The translations under genes and the position numbers were made by a program. Shown in pieces: positions 62,025 through 64,000 of a stretch of DNA of 64,000 bases. The notes below the pieces were generated by a model, which was not told the origin of the DNA, did no database searches, and saw only the letters and a program-made list of their open reading frames with translations. Position 1 is the stretch's first letter. Each line of letters opens with the position of its first letter. The DNA lies in contig CAJULR010000035.1 of NCBI GenBank assembly GCA_910587375.1, positions 1-64,000 on the forward strand, written 5' to 3'. The DNA is from Candidatus Gastranaerophilales bacterium (GTDB lineage: Bacteria; Cyanobacteriota; Vampirovibrionia; Gastranaerophilales; Gastranaerophilaceae).

Positions 62025-62378
62025 TTAATCAATAGATTTATGGAAATCATCAGGTTTCAAATTCACAAAATCCAAAAGCATTTTGTGAACTATGCATAAT
62101 TGCGAATCCGTCATGCTTTCTAAAATTTTTACTACCCCATTAATTTTATCCACATCAGGTAAATCATCAAATACAAAAAGCTGCCACGACTCAACCCCAA
62201 GTGCCTCGCATAACTTTGGAAGTTTGGCAAACGAAATGTTATTTTTGCCGTTTTCGATATAGCTAAGAGTGCTTGGTTCAATTCCCAATAAAGGTGCTAA
62301 ATCTTCTTGTGTTAAACGCGCAAGGTTTCGAAAATACCGTACTCTGTTTCCAAAATTTATGCTGAATTTGTTTTTCAT
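62025..62378 (-). CDS. XRE-family transcriptional regulator
   Basis: A 117-residue protein with an N-terminal helix-turn-helix (V-R-Y-F-R-N-L-A-R-L-T-Q-E-D-L-A-P-L-L-G-I-E-P-S-T-L-S-Y-I-E-N-G-K) and a short helical C-terminal part. An inverted repeat, ATTAACC-N7-GGTTAAT (62428-62448), lies 50 bp upstream and is a likely operator. It faces the candidate sRNA and hicAB across a 384-bp gap. Confidence 0.85.
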   Translation of the reverse strand: MKNKFSINFGNRVRYFRNLARLTQEDLAPLLGIEPSTLSYIENGKNNISFAKLPKLCEALGVESWQLFVFDDLPDVDKINGVVKILESMTDSQLCIVHKMLLDFVNLKPDDFHKSID

Positions 62379-62427
62379 AATATCTATTCACAAATTAGCT
62401 AATTTTTGAACATTAGACAATACATAT

Positions 62428-62448
62428 ATTAACCATTATTTGGTTAAT
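62428..62448. promoter_or_regulatory. Inverted repeat upstream of the XRE gene
   Basis: ATTAACC, 7-nt spacer, GGTTAAT: perfect 7-bp arms upstream of the 62378 start. Candidate operator for the XRE protein. Confidence 0.45.
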
Positions 62449-62514
62449 ATTTTACAAACATAAATTGCATAATTAAGAAAAAGCAAAATCTAAAAGTCAC
62501 AATATATATTTATA

Positions 62515-62529
62515 TACCATTTTATGGTA
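62515..62529. promoter_or_regulatory. 15-bp inverted repeat overlapping a possible promoter
   Basis: TACCAT-TTT-ATGGTA, perfect 6-bp arms. TAAAAT at 62528-62533 could be a -10 for a transcript towards the terminator at 62627-62650, so this would be an operator of a small RNA. Confidence 0.35.
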
Positions 62530-62539
62530 AAATGTTACC

Positions 62540-62650
62540 CGAATAGGTAGTTGTTTATATATTAATTTAAGAATAAATTATAATTATCCTAAGCAAATTT
62601 TTATGGTTTATCTTGCAACATAAACCCCGCCTATACAAGGCGGTTTTTTT
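62540..62650 (+). ncRNA. Candidate small RNA with two hairpins
   Basis: The gap 62379-62762 holds no protein gene. GGTTTAT (62605-62611) pairs with ATAAACC (62620-62626) and is followed directly by a strong terminator at 62627-62650. The terminator has no ORF upstream on the plus strand. The 5' end is uncertain. It lies next to hicAB and a regulator, but no antisense match to them was seen. Confidence 0.4.
62627..62650 (+). terminator. Strong intrinsic terminator
   Basis: CCGCCT (62627-62632), loop ATACA, AGGCGG (62638-62643), then seven T. Confidence 0.85.
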
Positions 62651-62762
62651 AATTTTAGTCAATAGCAAAACAATCGCAGCAAAAAACTGCAACCCGCAAG
62701 ATAAGTATTACCAATCTTTAAAACAACGCTTTAACCTTTTATTTCTTCAAATAACTCAATAT

Positions 62763-63134
62763 TTATGAAGCTTCTTTGTCTAAGTAATTTTCAATTGCTT
62801 CGTCAATAAGCCTGTTGATTGTCTTGTTTGAATTTTTTGCTTTTTTTGCAATTTGATAATGTTTTTCAGGCGTTGTTCTATATGTTATATTTCCTTTAAA
62901 ATCACTATGTTTCAAGGGCTCGGGAATTTCATCATTATATTGCAAGGAACACATTATATAAGATTTCAAAGCGTCCTGTATCATAGCCTGCGCTTCTTCA
63001 AGGGTGTCACCATCTGACATACAGCCTTTGAGTTCTGCTATACTTGCAACATAGCAATTATCGATGTCTGACCATTCAAATTTATACGTCCAAGGCAAAC
63101 TTAAATAATACTCAAGATTTTTTTTATTTTTCAT
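62763..63134 (-). CDS. hicB: HicB-family antitoxin
   Basis: A 123-residue antitoxin. The partial RNase H fold with Y-V-A-S-I-A-E-L-K-G-C-M-S-D-G-D-T-L-E-E-A (about 24-45) neutralises HicA, and the C-terminus (K-H-Y-Q-I-A-K-K-A-K...S-N-K-T-I-N-R-L-I-D-E-A) is a ribbon-helix-helix DNA-binding domain. The ATG at 63134 has AAGGA 7 nt upstream and overlaps the 3' end of hicA by 11 bp. HicB usually represses its own operon. Confidence 0.88.
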   Translation of the reverse strand: MKNKKNLEYYLSLPWTYKFEWSDIDNCYVASIAELKGCMSDGDTLEEAQAMIQDALKSYIMCSLQYNDEIPEPLKHSDFKGNITYRTTPEKHYQIAKKAKNSNKTINRLIDEAIENYLDKEAS

Positions 63135-63375
63135 TCGTATATCCTTCATTAATTAACGCCTGTTGAATCAATTTCAAAGCATATTGTTTAATGGGCCCTT
63201 GGTAGCTGACAAGTGTAATTTTTTCACAACCTTTTTTCCTAAAGGTTTTGTGCGAGCTTCCGCCTTGCGGATATTCAGATACATAGCCAATATCAGTTAA
63301 TAATTTTTCAGCATCTTTAAAATCTATACTTTGCCCGTTTAAAATTTTTTGTATCAGCTTGTCACGCTTGCTCAT
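63124..63375 (-). CDS. hicA: HicA-family mRNA interferase toxin
   Basis: An 83-residue toxin that cuts mRNA and tmRNA independently of ribosomes. The double-stranded-RNA-binding-like fold and the catalytic His in G-G-S-S-H-K-T-F-R-K are present. The ATG at 63375 fits a TATCAT -10 seven nt before it (leaderless); a TTG start at 63411 gives an unusual N-terminus. It is the first gene of the pair, in the usual toxin-first order. Confidence 0.88.
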   Translation of the reverse strand: MSKRDKLIQKILNGQSIDFKDAEKLLTDIGYVSEYPQGGSSHKTFRKKGCEKITLVSYQGPIKQYALKLIQQALINEGYTNEK

Positions 63376-63380
63376 ATTAA

Positions 63381-63402
63381 TAATGATAGCATAATGATAG
63401 CA
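63381..63402. repeat. Two perfect 11-bp tandem repeats at the hicA promoter
   Basis: TAATGATAGCA occurs at 63381-63391 and again at 63392-63402, one helical turn apart and covering the hicA -10. It is probably the binding site of the HicB ribbon-helix-helix domain. Confidence 0.55.
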
Positions 63403-63484
63403 AAAATTCAATGTTCAAGGATTGACTAAAACGTTATAAGCGCAGATAAAATATATTTACCCAATAAAACAACGTTTCAACCTT

Positions 63485-63982
63485 TTATTTCTTCTCCACA
63501 AAAATAAAAGTTTTGAAGATTGTAAATGAAACAACCGCCATAGGAAGCACCAAAATAAGCTGTGCCAAATATTTGTTTAAATGCAGATTGTTCATAAGAA
63601 AGTTAAGGAAAAAGTTGTTCACAGAGAATGTGAAAACATAAGAGAGGAAAAATTTAAAAATAAGCCTGTTGTCCTTGTTTTTAAAGACAATTGAGCCTGT
63701 TGTTTTAAAATTCCAAAACACCCCTAAAATATATGAAATTAAAAGCGCATTTGAAGGCGAAAAAGAAAGAGTCACAAAAAGAGCATACATTGAATACCCA
63801 AAAAGCGTGTTTATTCCGCCCACAAAAAGAAATTTCACAAAACGCCTTTCGAGGTTTTGCAAAACACCCCAGCAAAATTTAGTATAAATCCAATCAAAAA
63901 TTTTAAAAAGCATAGAGCGTAAAGTGTTTTTCTTTCGCTCTATGCTTGTAAATATCGAATTTGTGGTTTCAGTATTGTTCAA
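63485..63982 (-). CDS. GtrA-family membrane protein
   Basis: A 165-residue protein with four membrane helices. F-V-K-F-L-F-V-G-G-I-N-T-L-F-G-Y, Y-I-L-G-V-F-W-N-F and R-F-x-F-K are GtrA signatures. Family members help flip or place lipid-linked sugars such as bactoprenyl glucose or arabinosyl units. An upstream glycosyltransferase gene is likely beyond the window. Confidence 0.88.
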   Translation of the reverse strand: MNNTETTNSIFTSIERKKNTLRSMLFKIFDWIYTKFCWGVLQNLERRFVKFLFVGGINTLFGYSMYALFVTLSFSPSNALLISYILGVFWNFKTTGSIVFKNKDNRLIFKFFLSYVFTFSVNNFFLNFLMNNLHLNKYLAQLILVLPMAVVSFTIFKTFIFVEKK

Positions 63983-64000
63983 CGATAATTCCTTTGAACT

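Noticed and set aside
1..64000. CRISPR array, rRNA or tRNA genes
   Set aside because: I found no evenly spaced repeat array and no cloverleaf or rRNA sequence on either strand by eye; short ones could be missed without a covariance search.
1..64000. Prophage or insertion sequence
   Set aside because: No integrase, transposase, capsid or terminase-like frame and no flanking inverted repeats were seen.

Overview
The window looks like a piece of an AT-rich chromosome from a host-associated, fermentative bacterium. My best guess is the non-photosynthetic sister group of Cyanobacteria (Melainabacteria/Vampirovibrionia, order Gastranaerophilales). The guess rests on the ribosomal protein and SecY sequences, the Tad-type and prepilin-like genes, fermentation genes, and a recurring N-terminal F-x-G tag on otherwise unrelated proteins. 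It is an inference; no 16S or other rRNA gene is present.

Layout. 1-2.5 kb: the 3'-truncated copy (cut by the window edge) of a DUF262/GmrSD-type gene, a candidate small RNA, a zinc-ribbon protein with a nucleoside-deoxyribosyltransferase-like domain, and a hypoxanthine/uracil-DNA glycosylase. 2.5-11.3 kb: an MFS exporter and a six-gene membrane complex related to group 4 hydrogenases and complex I, whose large subunit has lost the Ni-Fe cysteines. 11.4-15.2 kb: a TPR protein, an XRE regulator and a 921-residue glycine-rich prepilin-like protein with an inserted lectin-like domain. 15.3-18.9 kb: acetoacetate/butyrate CoA-transferase (atoDA), two secreted proteins (one an apparently dead M48 protease) and ferritin. 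19.1-26.9 kb: a giant UbiB-kinase-like protein, two membrane proteins, a calpain-like protease, a glycosyltransferase and a 73-residue tagged protein. 27.3-34.6 kb: two orphan sugar ABC permeases, tcdA, a structured non-coding RNA region, der, plsY and a malic enzyme with a large insertion. 34.8-39.2 kb: a fragment of the spc ribosomal operon (rpsE-rpmD-rplO-secY-adk-map). 39.3-53.9 kb, minus strand: a recombination/repair cluster (PD-(D/E)XK nuclease, single-chain tandem helicase, priA, polA), TadE/TadG-like proteins, a lipoprotein and pnp. 54-64 kb: a pentein-fold deiminase-like tagged protein, an esterase/condensation-enzyme/DUF6320 trio, a kinase-like tagged protein, a structured RNA, an aminotransferase, a TPR-matrixin protease, an XRE regulator, a candidate sRNA, hicAB and a GtrA-family protein.

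How it fits together. The complex-I-like proton or sodium pump, the CoA-transferase, malic enzyme and ferritin point to anaerobic energy metabolism. The Tad-like and prepilin-like proteins, the secreted peptidases and the F-x-G-tagged protease, deiminase and kinase-like proteins point to a substantial surface or secreted repertoire. The strongest candidate for an undescribed system is that set of tagged proteins. The altered hydrogenase-like complex and the two-gene helicase/nuclease machine come next. Several plus-strand genes also appear to be transcribed without a leader.
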